From Gammaproteobacteria bacterium (GTDB lineage Bacteria; Pseudomonadota; Gammaproteobacteria; Magnimaribacterales; Magnimaribacteraceae): a stretch of DNA of 5,940 bases. Below, one piece after another: positions 5,875 to 5,940 of this stretch. Below the pieces are notes generated by a model. The model ran no database searches, was not told where the DNA came from, and worked only from the letters and a program-made list of their open reading frames with translations. The stretch is from NCBI GenBank assembly GCA_002707915.1, contig PAOE01000052.1, positions 12,131-18,070 on the forward strand, read 5' to 3'. The position numbers and the translations under genes were made by a program. Every line of letters starts with the position of its first letter. Position 1 is the stretch's first letter.

Positions 5875-5940
5875 CTATAATTTTGTAGGGTTAGTGAAAC
5901 CAGGGTACACAACATCTGGATCAAATACCTTTTCTGATTC
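5875..5940 (-). CDS. C-terminal end of an unidentified protein, 5' part outside window
   Basis: On the minus strand an open frame enters from the right edge and stops at TAG 5877-5875. It gives 21 residues, including FDPDVVYPGFTNPTKL at the end. The stop sits just beyond the metY terminator hairpin, which fits a convergent gene end, and the residue mix looks like real protein. The piece is too short to identify a family, and a chance open frame cannot be excluded. Confidence 0.45.
   Translation of the reverse strand, partial: ESEKVFDPDVVYPGFTNPTKL

Overview
The window is AT-rich, gene-dense bacterial DNA with short intergenic gaps and a standard genetic code (TGA is used as a stop and TGG as Trp). 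Together with a SAM-II riboswitch, a class known mainly from Alphaproteobacteria and ocean metagenomes, this suggests a free-living, probably marine, low-GC proteobacterium. The lineage cannot be fixed from the sequence alone. There is no sign of mobile elements, phage or CRISPR.

Layout: (1) Positions 1-1167, plus strand: the 3' end of a probable nucleotidyltransferase, then, after 3 nt, a complete D-2-hydroxyacid dehydrogenase. (2) 1166-1191: a hairpin with A and T flanks that can terminate transcription from both sides of a convergent junction. (3) 4329-1206, minus strand: tRNA-Arg(CCT), a biotin-dependent acyl-CoA carboxylase carboxyltransferase subunit starting only 6 nt after the tRNA CCA end, and an NAD-type aldehyde dehydrogenase that may also have its own promoter. 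(4) 4356-5796, plus strand: a divergent transcription unit with a promoter, a SAM-II riboswitch, an antiterminator/terminator pair, a ribosome binding site and the O-acetylhomoserine sulfhydrylase gene metY. (5) 5848-5940: a strong hairpin terminator, then the 3' end of a minus-strand gene that runs off the window.

The most interesting part is 4391-4500. The 3' pseudoknot strand of the SAM-II aptamer (4427-4440) is complementary at 12 of 14 positions to the 5' arm and loop of an intrinsic terminator (4455-4487), which lies directly before the metY ribosome binding site. The sequence therefore supports a transcriptional switch: with SAM bound, the aptamer holds its 3' strand, the terminator forms and metY is off. 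Without SAM, the antiterminator forms and metY is on. The best-studied SAM-II examples instead hide the ribosome binding site. Here the SD-like AGAGG of the aptamer has no start codon near it and the true ribosome binding site lies outside the aptamer.

The genes do not form one pathway. metY makes homocysteine for methionine synthesis under SAM feedback. The carboxyltransferase and aldehyde dehydrogenase look like a small carbon-catabolism unit of unknown substrate. The D-2-hydroxyacid dehydrogenase is a separate unit.
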